Shown here one piece after another: positions 18,841 to 28,280 of a stretch of DNA of 42,958 nt. Numbering within the stretch: position 1 is the stretch's first letter; each line of letters opens with the position of its first letter. The stretch is from Ligilactobacillus hayakitensis DSM 18933 = JCM 14209 (lineage in GTDB: Bacteria > Bacillota > Bacilli > Lactobacillales > Lactobacillaceae). Both the position numbers and the translations under genes were made by a program. Location of the stretch: positions 1-42,958 of the forward strand of contig NZ_BAML01000011.1 of assembly GCF_000615845.1 (NCBI RefSeq), written 5' to 3'. Under the pieces are notes generated by a model. The model was not told the DNA's origin. It saw only the letters and a program-made list of their open reading frames with translations, and did no database searches.

Positions 18841-20217
18841 TTATTTCTTGACAAACTTAACTACCACTTCACACCGCGCGGTTTGTGGAAACATGTCGAC
18901 TGATTGGAGATATTCAACGTCATAAACATCAACTAAGCGCACTAAATCACGCGCTAAAGTCGATGGATTACATGAAACGTAAACAAATTTTTCTGGTTGA
19001 TATTTAATAATCGTATCAATCATTTTATCATCTAAGCCTGTTCGGGGCGGATCTACAACTAATGCATCAGGAACAAAACCTTCTTTGGTCCATTTTGAAA
19101 ACACATCTTCTGCTGCGCCAACTTCGTAATGGACATTTTTTCGTTGCGATAACTCTGCATTTACCCTGGCATCTTCAATTGATTCTTTAATTGTATCCAT
19201 CCCGCGAACTTCTTTAGCATCATTAGAAACAAATAATCCAATCGTTCCGACACCACAATAAGCATCAACTAAAGATTCAGTTTCTTTTAGTTGTAAAGCC
19301 TCTTTAACTTGAGTATAAAGAACTTCTGTTTGTTTGGGATTAAGTTGGAAGAACGCTCTAGCGGAAAGTTCAAATTTAACATCGCCTAACTGTTCTTTCA
19401 AACGGTCGGTCCCAGCTAATTTGAATGTTTCTTCACCCCAAATTAATGATGTTTTCGCTGGATTAACATTTTGCATAATTGATACGACTTGTGGGAACTG
19501 ACGCTTAATATCAGCCACAACATTATTTAAGCGTGCGCAATGAGCTTGGCGCGTAATAAATACGACTTGTAACTGATCGAAAGTTGTTTGCCGAATGACC
19601 ACGGTTCTTAAGTCCCCAGTATTTTTACGTTCATCATAAACGGCAACCCGAAATTTGTTTAGCGACTTCACAATTGCTCTCATTACTTCCATCGTTAACG
19701 GCATTTGCGTTTTAAAAGTTGGTAAGTCTACTAAGTAATGACTATTGGCTTTGTATAAACCAGCAATAATTTCGCCCTTCTTATTTTTTCCAATTTGAAA
19801 AGCAGCTTTATTACGATATTCATAAGGATTTTGCATGCCTAATGTTGGTCGTAATTCATAATTTTGATATCCTTTAGGTTTAAACTTCTCTAAAGCTTGT
19901 AATACAACATCGCGTTTAAATTCCAATTGTTTTTGATAATCTAGAATTTCTAACTCAATGCCCCCTACATCATATTTATCAACGGCAACAACCCGATCAG
20001 GACTTTTTTCATTAATTTTTAATAATTTCGCCTGAATATATTTAGGGTGGGCCTTGGTTACTTGCACATAGACAACTTCTCCAGGTAAAGCTCCTTGGAC
20101 AAACGTTATCTTACGCTTATAATAACCAATCCCTTCCCCATTAATTCCTAGACGTTTAATTGTCACAACAAATTTTTGGCCGGCTTTTACAATAATTCCT
20201 TGATTGTTTTTTTGCAT
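18841..20217 (-). CDS. rlmD: 23S rRNA (uracil-5-)-methyltransferase RlmD/RlmCD type
   Basis: SAM-dependent RNA methyltransferase of 458 aa. An N-terminal TRAM RNA-binding domain (residues ~8-67, KRLGINGEGIGYYKRK) precedes the catalytic part. The SAM site DAYCGVGTIGLF is near residue 320, FFQLNPKQTEVLY near 285, DPPRTGLD near 385, and the catalytic cysteine is in YVSCNPSTLARD near 410. Gram-positive enzymes of this type methylate U747 and/or U1939. The iron-sulfur cysteines of E. coli RlmD are not visible in the N-terminal part. The ribosome binding site (GAGAGG) is 15 nt before ATG 20217, longer than usual. Divergent from recX. Confidence 0.93.
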   Translation of the reverse strand: MQKNNQGIIVKAGQKFVVTIKRLGINGEGIGYYKRKITFVQGALPGEVVYVQVTKAHPKYIQAKLLKINEKSPDRVVAVDKYDVGGIELEILDYQKQLEFKRDVVLQALEKFKPKGYQNYELRPTLGMQNPYEYRNKAAFQIGKNKKGEIIAGLYKANSHYLVDLPTFKTQMPLTMEVMRAIVKSLNKFRVAVYDERKNTGDLRTVVIRQTTFDQLQVVFITRQAHCARLNNVVADIKRQFPQVVSIMQNVNPAKTSLIWGEETFKLAGTDRLKEQLGDVKFELSARAFFQLNPKQTEVLYTQVKEALQLKETESLVDAYCGVGTIGLFVSNDAKEVRGMDTIKESIEDARVNAELSQRKNVHYEVGAAEDVFSKWTKEGFVPDALVVDPPRTGLDDKMIDTIIKYQPEKFVYVSCNPSTLARDLVRLVDVYDVEYLQSVDMFPQTARCEVVVKFVKK

Positions 20218-20289
20218 GTTAAATTGCTATATCCTCTCTCGTATTTTCTGTTATGATTATTATATCAAATTTAAGGAAAGGATGATTCC

Positions 20290-21096
20290 GTGGATAAAAA
20301 AATCACGATGATTCAGGCTCAAAAAAAACCAGGGCGCTATAATATCTATTTAGATGGCGAATATGCGTTTGCTGTTAGCGAAAGCGTCTTAATTAATTAC
20401 CGCTTAGCCAAAGGTAAAAAATTAAGCCTAGAATTAATCGCTGATATTCAAATTAGCGATAACATTTCAAAAGGATACAATAAAATTTTAGATTTCCTTT
20501 CCCATCAAATGCGGACACAAAAAGAAATTGAACTCAAGCTCAAATCTTTAGATATCGCCGAAGGCTTTTTTGATGACATCATAACTAAACTTAAAGAAAA
20601 TCACTTAATTGACGATTTAGAATATGCTAAAAGTTTTGTTCGAACCATGTATAATACGTCTGATAAAGGACCCCAAGTCATTCGAACAAAATTACTCCAA
20701 AAAGGGGTCAGTTCAAACGACATTGAAGATGCGCTTATTTTATATACCCCAGAGCTTCAAGCTAAAAACTGTCTAAAATTAGGCAAAAAACTCGCACAAC
20801 GGTATCATAATGAATCTTTCAAAAACCTACAAACAAAAATTAAACAAGGTCTTATTACCAAAGGTTTTTCAAGCGAGATTGCCAATTTAACCCTTGAAGA
20901 CTTGGCCTTAGAATTAGATCAAGAAAACGAATTTGATTTACTGGTGTCTGCCGGAGATAAATTGTGGAACCGCTATGTCGGACTTGAAAGCAAAAAACGG
21001 GCGTTAAAAATTCAACAAGCGCTTTATCGTAAAGGGTTTGCTCTTGATGATATTAGACAATACCTTGAAGATAAAGAAAATGATTTTGAGGACTAA
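20290..21096 (+). CDS. recX: regulatory protein RecX
   Basis: RecX modulates RecA filament activity. The protein of 268 aa is of the longer Firmicutes form, built of repeated three-helix units: LDFLSHQMRTQKEIELKL (~residue 65), LIDDLEYAKSFVRT (~110), GVSSNDIEDAL (~150) and the C-terminal KIQQALYRKGFALDDIRQYL (~240). It starts at GTG 20290 with GGAAAGGA upstream. It is divergent from rlmD and convergent with yihY, with a shared bidirectional terminator. No LexA-like box is evident upstream. Confidence 0.93.
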   Translation: MDKKITMIQAQKKPGRYNIYLDGEYAFAVSESVLINYRLAKGKKLSLELIADIQISDNISKGYNKILDFLSHQMRTQKEIELKLKSLDIAEGFFDDIITKLKENHLIDDLEYAKSFVRTMYNTSDKGPQVIRTKLLQKGVSSNDIEDALILYTPELQAKNCLKLGKKLAQRYHNESFKNLQTKIKQGLITKGFSSEIANLTLEDLALELDQENEFDLLVSAGDKLWNRYVGLESKKRALKIQQALYRKGFALDDIRQYLEDKENDFED

Positions 21097-21129
21097 AAAA
21101 GGATTGGAAAATTACTCCAATCCTTTTTT
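21095..21129. terminator. bidirectional terminator between recX and yihY
   Basis: A 14-bp stem (21095-21108 with 21116-21129) with A and T tracts and a 7-nt loop. It overlaps the last codons and the stop of both convergent genes. Confidence 0.92.
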
Positions 21130-22023
21130 GTTTTCTTTTTTATTTGTCTTTAAATAAATGCGATGTAATCTACGTGTTTTTTCTTCAACACCTTGGTAAA
21201 AATAGTACTCTAAGCCGGCGTTTAAAACCACGCCTAACATAATGACCCAACCGGTATAATTAAGCCATAATAACAGTACAATAAAGGTTCCCAAAGCTTC
21301 ATAACTCATAATTGAACGTGCAAAATAAGTTACGTAAATCGAAAAACCTTGTGAGAGAACTATCCAACCAATCGTTGCAACAATCGCTCCTGGAATAACT
21401 AAGATAAAATGAGTTTTTGCATTAGGAATCACGCGATACGCAATTACCAAACTAATAAAAATCCCTAAAAATACTGTCGGAAATTTCCATTTCAAAAATA
21501 TCTCCATCCAGTCAGTTGATAAATTAAAAATTGGCGTTAGATAATCTAAAGCAATTTGACCAAAACTAAATAAGATAAATAATGACGCAATTAAAAATCC
21601 AATAATTAAAGTCAAAATAATTGCAAACATCCGCGAGAAAAACGCCCCTTGCCTTTTCCCCACGCCATAGGCCAGATTAAATCCTCTTTGCAACGTATTA
21701 ATAGCTCGGCTAACAGCCCAAATGGCTAAAATCGCACTAATTGACGCTAAACTACCAGAACCGCGTTTTAAAAAGGAATTAATAATGTGCTTAAGCGTTG
21801 GATAAATATTAACCGGAACTAAGGTTTTTAAAAAATCTAAAATATCTTGTACATGAATATTTAACAACGGAATTAAGTTTCCTAAAAAAATAACGGTAGG
21901 TAAAATTGCAAGCAAAGAATAATACGAAATTATAATTGCCACTCCGTTAATATTGGCCTCACTAGCTCTTTTGACAATATTAAAAAATAAATCCCGTACT
22001 TTTAATAATTTTTCCTTCATCAT
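21112..22023 (-). CDS. YihY/BrkB family membrane protein
   Basis: Integral membrane protein of 303 aa of the YihY/UPF0761 family (once mislabelled ribonuclease BN). About six membrane segments; family blocks visible are GVAIIISYYSLLAILPTVIFLGN near residue 30 in the first segment, AIWAVSRAINTLQRGFNLAYG near 105, and SYEALGTFIVLLLWLNYTGWVIMLGVVLNAG near 240. The role is not established. The start follows the LysM gene's stop by only 2 nt and has no ribosome binding site of its own, so translation is probably coupled to that gene. The basic C-terminal tail is encoded within the shared terminator. Confidence 0.88.
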   Translation of the reverse strand: MMKEKLLKVRDLFFNIVKRASEANINGVAIIISYYSLLAILPTVIFLGNLIPLLNIHVQDILDFLKTLVPVNIYPTLKHIINSFLKRGSGSLASISAILAIWAVSRAINTLQRGFNLAYGVGKRQGAFFSRMFAIILTLIIGFLIASLFILFSFGQIALDYLTPIFNLSTDWMEIFLKWKFPTVFLGIFISLVIAYRVIPNAKTHFILVIPGAIVATIGWIVLSQGFSIYVTYFARSIMSYEALGTFIVLLLWLNYTGWVIMLGVVLNAGLEYYFYQGVEEKTRRLHRIYLKTNKKENKKGLE

Positions 22024-22025
22024 TT

Positions 22026-22454
22026 TTAGTGTCGTTTAATTGTTAAAGTTACTCCACTAGCAACGTTTCCATCCAACAAATTATTATCTTGCATAATTTG
22101 TTCAACCGTCGTGTTGTATTTTTCAGCAATCATTGTTAATGAATCTCCTGGTTGAACTTTATATTTGATGACTTTTTTTGCTTGTGTAGTAGTTGAAGCA
22201 AGTTGATCAATTTCTACATCCTCATCCACTTCATTTACTTCACTACTTGTTTGTACCTTTGAAGCACCATAACGTACTTTAGCTGCTTGCTTATTTTTTT
22301 CGTACTCTGCTTTTTGTAATTCAGCTGATGGTGAAATATGTTCTTTAATTCGTTGTTGAATTACTTGATTACTAAAAAAGAAAAATAAAAATGCTCCCAG
22401 GGCAAGTAAGCTTGTAAACATAATTAATTTTTTTTGACGTCTTTTTTTCTTCAC
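22026..22454 (-). CDS. single-pass membrane protein with LysM domain
   Basis: Protein of 142 aa: a basic N terminus (MKKKRRQKK), one membrane segment at residues ~10-28, an acidic/serine linker and a C-terminal LysM domain (KYKVQPGDSLTMIAEKYNTT, from residue ~97 to 140). This is the layout of SAG1386/EF1546-type surface-associated proteins: it should sit in the membrane with the LysM domain bound to peptidoglycan. The start is GTG 22454 with AGGAG upstream. It is the first gene of a two-gene unit with yihY. Confidence 0.88.
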   Translation of the reverse strand: MKKKRRQKKLIMFTSLLALGAFLFFFFSNQVIQQRIKEHISPSAELQKAEYEKNKQAAKVRYGASKVQTSSEVNEVDEDVEIDQLASTTTQAKKVIKYKVQPGDSLTMIAEKYNTTVEQIMQDNNLLDGNVASGVTLTIKRH

Positions 22455-22489
22455 ACTTTTTCTCCTAACGATAATCTTTATTTCAAATA

Positions 22490-22522
22490 AAATAGGACTT
22501 GAGCATCACTGCCCCCGTCCTA
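22490..22522 (-). terminator. probable terminator after galU
   Basis: TAGGAC (22493-22498) pairs with GTCCTA (22517-22522) around an 18-nt loop, followed on the minus strand by TTTTATTT. Confidence 0.65.
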
Positions 22523-22530
22523 CATTAATT

Positions 22531-23403
22531 TTATTTAAAAGACTTAGCTAATTCTTGGATATATTCCTTAAGTTCGTCTTTTACTTCTGGGTGACGTAAT
22601 CCAAATTGGATTGATGTCTTCAAGTAACCAAATTTATATCCAACATCATAACGTTCGCCTTTAAATTCATGTGCGAATACACGTTGAATTTTGTTTAAAC
22701 GATCAATTGCATCAGTTAATTGAATTTCGTTCCCTGCTCCTGGTTCTTGAGTTTCAAGCATTCCAAAGATTTCAGGTGTTAAAAGATAACGACCAATGAT
22801 TGCTAAATCACTTGGAGCTTCTTCAACAGCAGGCTTTTCAACGAATTGTTTAACATCGTATAGTCCTGGTTTAGTTTCAGCAGTTGGATCAATAACACCA
22901 TATTTGTTAACTTCTTCATGAGGAACCTTCATTACTGCTAATGTTGAGGCATGAGTTTCTTCATAACGATTAATAAGTTGCTTTGTTAAAGGCACCTTAT
23001 CTTCCATCACATCATCACCTAACATAACAACGAAAGGTTCATTTCCAACGAAATCCTTAGCCATCAATACGGCATCCCCTAATCCACGTGGATGAGATTG
23101 ACGAATAAAGTAAAGGTTAATATCTGTAGTTTGTTGAACTAAACGTAATAAATCAGTTTTTCCCTTTTCTTTAAGGTTTTGTTCTAATTCTGGAACTGAA
23201 TCGAAGTGATCTTCGATTGGACGTTTACCTTTCCCAGTAACTACTAAAATATCTTCAATCCCTGATTTTTTAGCTTCTTCAATAATAAATTGAATTGTTG
23301 GCTTATCAATAATTGGAAACATTTCTTTAGCTAAAGCTTTTGTCCCTGGCAAGAAACGAGTCCCTAAACCTGCAGCTGGAATAACCGCTTTTCTTACTTT
23401 CAT
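22531..23403 (-). CDS. galU: UTP-glucose-1-phosphate uridylyltransferase
   Basis: Makes UDP-glucose from UTP and glucose-1-phosphate, the donor for the glycolipid anchor enzymes at 3843-6078 and for polysaccharide synthesis. 290 aa, usual length. The nucleotide-binding motif [23 protein letters not shown] opens the protein (residues 5-27), [20 protein letters not shown] follows, the metal-site VMLGDDV is near 130 and FVEKP near 180. ATG 23403 has AAGGAG 6 nt upstream; an earlier in-frame start ten codons up lacks one. The gene appears monocistronic. Confidence 0.96.
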   Translation of the reverse strand: MKVRKAVIPAAGLGTRFLPGTKALAKEMFPIIDKPTIQFIIEEAKKSGIEDILVVTGKGKRPIEDHFDSVPELEQNLKEKGKTDLLRLVQQTTDINLYFIRQSHPRGLGDAVLMAKDFVGNEPFVVMLGDDVMEDKVPLTKQLINRYEETHASTLAVMKVPHEEVNKYGVIDPTAETKPGLYDVKQFVEKPAVEEAPSDLAIIGRYLLTPEIFGMLETQEPGAGNEIQLTDAIDRLNKIQRVFAHEFKGERYDVGYKFGYLKTSIQFGLRHPEVKDELKEYIQELAKSFK

Positions 23404-23538
23404 ATTAAACTCCTTATACATATCTTGTTTCAAAAAAATATTCTAATCAATTCTTCTAGTAACATTATACTAAAAAAAGCTATTTTTACAATATAATTTC
23501 TTAATAATTTCTTAAAAATTGTTCTCAATGTGTATATT

Positions 23539-24330
23539 TTAATCTTCTAAAAGATATTTTGCATCACGTTTTTTATCTTGTGAAGTTAAGATTTTTGGAC
23601 CTTCTTTTGTAATTGCAATTGTATGTTCGAATTGGCATGAAAGGCTTCCGTCAGCTGTACGTGCTGTCCACCCGTTAGGATCATCCATGATAGATTCCCA
23701 TGTTCCCATGTTTACCATTGGTTCGATGGTAATTGTCATTCCTTCTTTTAAGCGAAGTCCTTTACCAGCTTCACCATAATGAGGAACATTTGGAGATTCA
23801 TGCATTGTTGGTCCAATTCCATGACCGATAAATTCGCGGACATCGCCATAACCATTTTCGTCTTCAACATATTTTTGAATTGCTGCTCCAATATCGCCAA
23901 TGCGGTTACCAACTTGAGCTTGATCAATTCCTTTGTACATTGCTTCTTTTGTAACTTCCATTAAGCGATCAATTTCGGGAGTTGATTTACCTACAACATA
24001 TGACCAGCATGAGTCACTCATTGCACCGTGGTAGTTAACAACTGTATCAACTTTAACTAAATCTCCGTCTTTTAAAATAAGGCCTTTTCTTGGAAAACCG
24101 TGACAAATTTCGTCATTTACGCTAACACATGTAGCATATTCATAACCTTCAAAACCAATTTGTTCAGCAATCGCATCATTTTCCTTGAAGTATTTACGTG
24201 CAAATTTTTCGATTTCCCAACTTGAAATCCCCGGCTTAATGATATCGCGTAAAGCAATATGTAATCCTGCTAAAATTTGACCTGATTTTTGCATTTCCTT
24301 AATCTCACGAGGTGATTTTAATGTAATCAT
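23539..24330 (-). CDS. map: methionine aminopeptidase, type I
   Basis: Removes the initiator methionine from nascent proteins. 263 aa, a little longer than the usual 250 because of a short C-terminal tail. The metal ligands are in place: first Asp in VDTVVNYHG, second Asp in AMSDSCWSY, His in FIGHGIGPTMHE, Glu in TIEPMV and Glu in CQFEHTIAIT. The substrate-side His is in NDEICHG. ATG 24330 has GGAGG upstream. It is divergent from the flavodoxin gene. Confidence 0.96.
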   Translation of the reverse strand: MITLKSPREIKEMQKSGQILAGLHIALRDIIKPGISSWEIEKFARKYFKENDAIAEQIGFEGYEYATCVSVNDEICHGFPRKGLILKDGDLVKVDTVVNYHGAMSDSCWSYVVGKSTPEIDRLMEVTKEAMYKGIDQAQVGNRIGDIGAAIQKYVEDENGYGDVREFIGHGIGPTMHESPNVPHYGEAGKGLRLKEGMTITIEPMVNMGTWESIMDDPNGWTARTADGSLSCQFEHTIAITKEGPKILTSQDKKRDAKYLLED

Positions 24331-24397
24331 TTTTATGCCTCCATTTTGTATTTACCTTTCCATTATATCACTGAAATTAAAATTTTTCCTTGATATC

Positions 24398-24406
24398 TGT
24401 TATAAT
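24398..24406 (+). promoter_or_regulatory. extended -10 promoter of the flavodoxin operon
   Basis: TGTTATAAT is a perfect -10 (24401-24406) preceded by the extended TG. No good -35 is visible at the right distance, which extended -10 promoters tolerate. Confidence 0.6.
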
Positions 24407-24440
24407 AGTTTTAAAACTAATTTTGAAAGAAGGTTCAATC

Positions 24441-24893
24441 ATGGCAAATGTTAAAATCATTTTTGCTACAATTACAGGTAATAATGAAGAAATTGCTGAT
24501 GTTATTTCTGAAAGTTTAGAAAATAAAAACTTAACTGTTGATGTTGAAGAAATCTCTCAAGCAGATGCTTTTGATTTGGAAAATTTTGATGCTGTTGTTG
24601 TTTGTCCATATACATACGATGGTGGTAGTTTACCTGAAGAAGGTTTAGATTTCTTTGATGACCTTGAAGAAGTTGATCTTACTGGTAAATTTTATGCGGT
24701 TGCAGGTTCTGGAGATGAATTTTATGGCGATGATTTCTGCGTCGCTGTTGATAAGTTCGATGCCCAATTAGCTAAGAGCGGTGCTACTAAAGCAACTGAA
24801 AATATCAAGATTAATTTTGCTCCTGATACAACAGAAGATATCGATAACCTTGACCGTCTAGCCGCTGATTTAAGTCAAAAGTTAGGTTTTTAA
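24441..24893 (+). CDS. flavodoxin
   Basis: Short-chain flavodoxin of 150 aa, an FMN electron carrier. The phosphate-binding loop IIFATITGNNEEIAD (residues 5-19) replaces the more usual T-x-T-G-N-T with ITGNN. The FMN-contacting loops are PYTYDGGSLPEEG near 57 and GSGDEFYGDDFC near 90. The protein is very acidic, as usual. ATG 24441 has AGAAGG 7 nt upstream. GtrA starts 3 nt after its stop, so the two are cotranscribed, although no functional link is obvious. Confidence 0.92.
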   Translation: MANVKIIFATITGNNEEIADVISESLENKNLTVDVEEISQADAFDLENFDAVVVCPYTYDGGSLPEEGLDFFDDLEEVDLTGKFYAVAGSGDEFYGDDFCVAVDKFDAQLAKSGATKATENIKINFAPDTTEDIDNLDRLAADLSQKLGF

Positions 24894-24896
24894 ACC

Positions 24897-25304
24897 ATGA
24901 TTGCATTATTTAAAAAATATCAAAATATCATCGCATATCTTTTTTTTGGTGGATTAACGACTCTAATTAATATGGTTGTTTTTTATATTTTTGATACCCA
25001 GCTTGGATGGAACTATCAATTAGCGAATTTTATTGCTTGGTTGGTTTCTGTTTTATTTGCCTTTTTTACCAATAAAGTTTGGGTTTTTGGATCTTCATAT
25101 ACAACCGTTAAAGCTTTTTTTAAAGAATTATGGAGTTTCTTTTTCTTTCGGGGACTTTCCTATTTTATGGATGCTGGTATTATGTTTATCGGTATTTCTT
25201 TACTCCATGCCAATAGTAATTTAACCAAATTAATTGATCAATTTGTGATTGTATTATTGAATTATATTTTCAGTAAATTTTTCATTTTCACTAAGAAATC
25301 TTAA
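24897..25304 (+). CDS. GtrA family membrane protein
   Basis: Four-segment membrane protein of 135 aa. The family start FGGLTTLINMVVFYI (residues ~16-30), the NFIAWLVSVLFAFFTNKVWVF block (~42-62) and the C-terminal VIVLLNYIFSKFFIFTKK are typical of GtrA/GtcA. Such proteins flip undecaprenyl-phosphate-linked sugars for glycosylation of teichoic acids or O-antigen. In B. subtilis GtcA acts with CsbB and YfhO to glycosylate LTA; here a YfhO-type gene follows directly, so the same role is likely. The ribosome binding site is weak and the start is 3 nt after flavodoxin, so coupling is likely. Confidence 0.9.
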   Translation: MIALFKKYQNIIAYLFFGGLTTLINMVVFYIFDTQLGWNYQLANFIAWLVSVLFAFFTNKVWVFGSSYTTVKAFFKELWSFFFFRGLSYFMDAGIMFIGISLLHANSNLTKLIDQFVIVLLNYIFSKFFIFTKKS

Positions 25305-25325
25305 TAATTAATAATCTCCTGCTTG

Positions 25326-25358
25326 TTCACAGTAAACCATTTGTACGGTAAAATGGTT
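25326..25358 (+). promoter_or_regulatory. possible promoter with palindrome before the YfhO gene
   Basis: TTCACA (25326-25331) and TAAAAT (25349-25354) are 17 nt apart. AACCATTT (25335-25342) and AAATGGTT (25351-25358) form an 8-bp inverted repeat over the spacer and -10. There is no T-run after it, so it looks more like an operator than a terminator. Confidence 0.4.
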
Positions 25359-25383
25359 AGTGAATGACTAGGAGGTTATTTTT

Positions 25384-28245
25384 TTGGAATTTTCTTTTAA
25401 AAAAAAATCGTATCACTCGCTTTTTAGTTGGTATACTCTTACTTTTATAGTTGTTGCCTTCTTTGTTTATGGAGCATATTATCTTTCCGGTCACTCATTA
25501 ATTTGGCAAATTGATGGATCTCAACAACATCTGCCCTTATTAATTAGTTACCGTAAAGCCTTGATTGAATTTTTCCAACATCCCTTTGCTGGAATTACAA
25601 CTTGGTCTTGGAAATATGGTCTTGGGTCTGATACCTTTCAGATTTACTCCTACTATACAATCGGCGATATTTTTGCATATCTTACATTGCTGTTTCCAGC
25701 AAGTAAAATTATTTTTGCTTATCAAGTAATGATTATCTTGCGCATGTATTTTGCTGGCTTATCATTTGCTTACTTTGCGAAACACTTAAGGTTGCAAAAT
25801 TCTACGATTATTGTTGGAGCGATGATTTATATTTTTAATGCATATCTTTTATATGCCAATGTTGCGCAGCCATTTTTTACCACGGCATTCATTATCTTTC
25901 CGTTGGTAATTTTAGGAATTGAAAGGATTTTGCAAGGAAAATCAGCATTTTATCTCACCTTCGTGTTTTCATGGATGTTTATTAATAATTTTTACTTTGC
26001 ATTTATCCTTGGTCTAGGAGGCATTATATATTTAATCTTACGCGTTTTATTTAATTACCGTAAGCGCCTTGACTATTGGGTAACTTTTAAAAAGTTAAGT
26101 TTTGCTAGTTTAACTAGTTTATTAATCAGTGCAGGCTTACTTTTACCTGAAATTTTAGCCGTTCAAAGCTCTACTCGCGCTGGCAGTTTATTTGCTAACG
26201 GCCTTAAAACTTATCCAATTTATTATTACTTAGCTTTACCATCTCAGTTAATTAATGGTGGGAACCGTGATTTTTATTTTTGGAGTGCATTAGGTTTTTC
26301 GAGCATTGCCTTTTTTGGGGTTTGCTTTATTCTTTTAAAATATAAACGCTATCCATTATTGGCAAGTACATTTATCCTTAGTTTTATAATGCTCTTGTTC
26401 CCTCAATTTGGAGCGCTTTTCAACGGAATGATGTCTCCATCGAATCGTTGGACTTTAATGCTTTGTTTGCCCCTTTCACTTGCTGTAAGTGAATTGTTGG
26501 AAAAGTTACCAACGCTTTCTGATCGGACAATGAAATATTTAGCTTACTTAACCTTTGCTTACATTACAGTTGTCGGAATTAACTATTACTTCCAAAATTC
26601 AGAAAAACTCTTTATCCCAATTATTTTCTTATTGGTATTTTTAGGAATGCTGTTTTGGATTAGATATGGTAAATCAATTCACCCGTATCGCTTAGCCAAC
26701 GGTTTAATTATTGCCAATATTGTTTTAAATGCAATTTATTTTGAAACACCGTATAATGGCGGATTTGCTAACGAAATGTTACCTAACGGAGCTTATGAAA
26801 AACTGCTCAAGAATCGTTATGGTGGCCTTGATGATGACATCGCTCCAAGCAATACATTTAGAGTATCAACGATTAGTAATAACTTCTTTTTAGCTAAAGA
26901 TTTTAAAATGTATAATACTTTAAATGAAAAACTTCATGGGCTTAGTTCTTATTATTCACTTCAAAACCAATATTTAGGTGATTTCTCACGTAACATGCAA
27001 AACATTCAATACGAAACTAATGTCCCTTTACGCGAATTTGATGATCGCGCAATTCTTCTTAATTTCCTTGGTGTTAAACATCTATTTGCGCAATTGAATC
27101 AACCTAACGATAATAAAATCCCTTATGGTTATCATCTGAGCCAATCCACGCGCTTAATTCATGATGTTAACCAAAAGGCATCAAAAAATCAACAAATGCG
27201 TCGTTATACAACCAATTACGCCTTTCCGTTGATGTATTGGCAAAACAAAGTGATTACTGCAAAGCAAATTCAATCCTTAAGTGTGACGCAAAAAGAACGC
27301 CTTTTAAGTCAAGGGGTTTTGATGACTAAAAAAGATGCAACCGGCTTAAAACGCTTAGACATCAAAAATGACACTGTAGAAGTTCCGTTTAAATTGATTT
27401 CTGATCGAGGTAATATTGTTGATCCTTCAAATCTGCAAAATTCAGACAAGAATGAAACTTATCGCATTGTTTTGAATCTTGAAGAACTTAAACGGACAAA
27501 ACAACTCCCTAAAAATAGTGAATTGCATGTTGAAATAAACGACATCAAATACACGCCGTTTTCTTTCAAAAAACAAATTCAATTTGAAGAAAAAAATCAA
27601 GCCGATGATTTAACTAAAGGACTTTTAGCTTCCAACGACCGTTTAGCATACTATAAATACTTTAGATACCACGTTTTAAAAGGTTCGCCGGATATGAGTT
27701 ATAATATTACCGTTAATTCAAAATTAGGTGCTGAAACCATTGCACAACCGCGTCAAAGTAAAACTTCTTTTTTCAAAATTGTTAATAATGGAACAATGAA
27801 TTTGGGCCAATTTAAAACCTTACCTGATTCATTAAAATTAACACTTTCAAAAATGGGAACGTATAATTTCAAAATAAAAGTTTACGCCCAACCTTTTACT
27901 TCAGATTATCAACGCGATGTTAAACAAATTCAAAAGCATGCCGTTAAGAATCTTTCATTTAAACAAAACGGGGTAAGTGGTGACATTACAACTGATCAAC
28001 TGGGGGTTATTACTTCATCTATCCCTTATTCAAAAGGATGGAAATTATATGTTGACGGTAAAAAAGTACCACTTTACCGTACTAACCAGGCTTTTGTTGG
28101 TTTTAAACTTGCAAGTGGTAAACATCATATTAACTTGGTTTACCAGATTCCTGGCTTAAAGTTAGGCTTAACTTTATCTGTCATCGGGATTATTCTTCTG
28201 ATTTTTAGTTGGATGCTTCAATTTAAAAAACGAATTTCAATATAA
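25384..28245 (+). CDS. YfhO family membrane protein, probable LTA glycosylation enzyme
   Basis: Large membrane protein of 953 aa. About 12 hydrophobic segments fill residues 15-460; the first outer loop carries DGSQQHLPLLISYRKAL (residues ~41-57), with an Asp typical of GT-C active sites. A long extracellular part follows and two more hydrophobic elements lie near the end (SVIGIILLIFSWML). YfhO in B. subtilis transfers GlcNAc from undecaprenyl phosphate to LTA together with GtcA and CsbB. The adjacent GtrA supports that role; no CsbB-type synthase lies in the window. TTG 25384 is used, with AGGAGG 8 nt upstream. Confidence 0.88.
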   Translation: MEFSFKKKSYHSLFSWYTLTFIVVAFFVYGAYYLSGHSLIWQIDGSQQHLPLLISYRKALIEFFQHPFAGITTWSWKYGLGSDTFQIYSYYTIGDIFAYLTLLFPASKIIFAYQVMIILRMYFAGLSFAYFAKHLRLQNSTIIVGAMIYIFNAYLLYANVAQPFFTTAFIIFPLVILGIERILQGKSAFYLTFVFSWMFINNFYFAFILGLGGIIYLILRVLFNYRKRLDYWVTFKKLSFASLTSLLISAGLLLPEILAVQSSTRAGSLFANGLKTYPIYYYLALPSQLINGGNRDFYFWSALGFSSIAFFGVCFILLKYKRYPLLASTFILSFIMLLFPQFGALFNGMMSPSNRWTLMLCLPLSLAVSELLEKLPTLSDRTMKYLAYLTFAYITVVGINYYFQNSEKLFIPIIFLLVFLGMLFWIRYGKSIHPYRLANGLIIANIVLNAIYFETPYNGGFANEMLPNGAYEKLLKNRYGGLDDDIAPSNTFRVSTISNNFFLAKDFKMYNTLNEKLHGLSSYYSLQNQYLGDFSRNMQNIQYETNVPLREFDDRAILLNFLGVKHLFAQLNQPNDNKIPYGYHLSQSTRLIHDVNQKASKNQQMRRYTTNYAFPLMYWQNKVITAKQIQSLSVTQKERLLSQGVLMTKKDATGLKRLDIKNDTVEVPFKLISDRGNIVDPSNLQNSDKNETYRIVLNLEELKRTKQLPKNSELHVEINDIKYTPFSFKKQIQFEEKNQADDLTKGLLASNDRLAYYKYFRYHVLKGSPDMSYNITVNSKLGAETIAQPRQSKTSFFKIVNNGTMNLGQFKTLPDSLKLTLSKMGTYNFKIKVYAQPFTSDYQRDVKQIQKHAVKNLSFKQNGVSGDITTDQLGVITSSIPYSKGWKLYVDGKKVPLYRTNQAFVGFKLASGKHHINLVYQIPGLKLGLTLSVIGIILLIFSWMLQFKKRISI

Positions 28246-28279
28246 AAAAAAGGACTGGAATTTTTTCCGGTCCTTTTTT
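28244..28279. terminator. bidirectional terminator between yfhO and mnaA
   Basis: GGACTGGAA (28252-28260) pairs with TTCCGGTCC (28265-28273), extended by A7 on the left and T6 on the right. Confidence 0.92.
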
Positions 28280-28280
28280 A

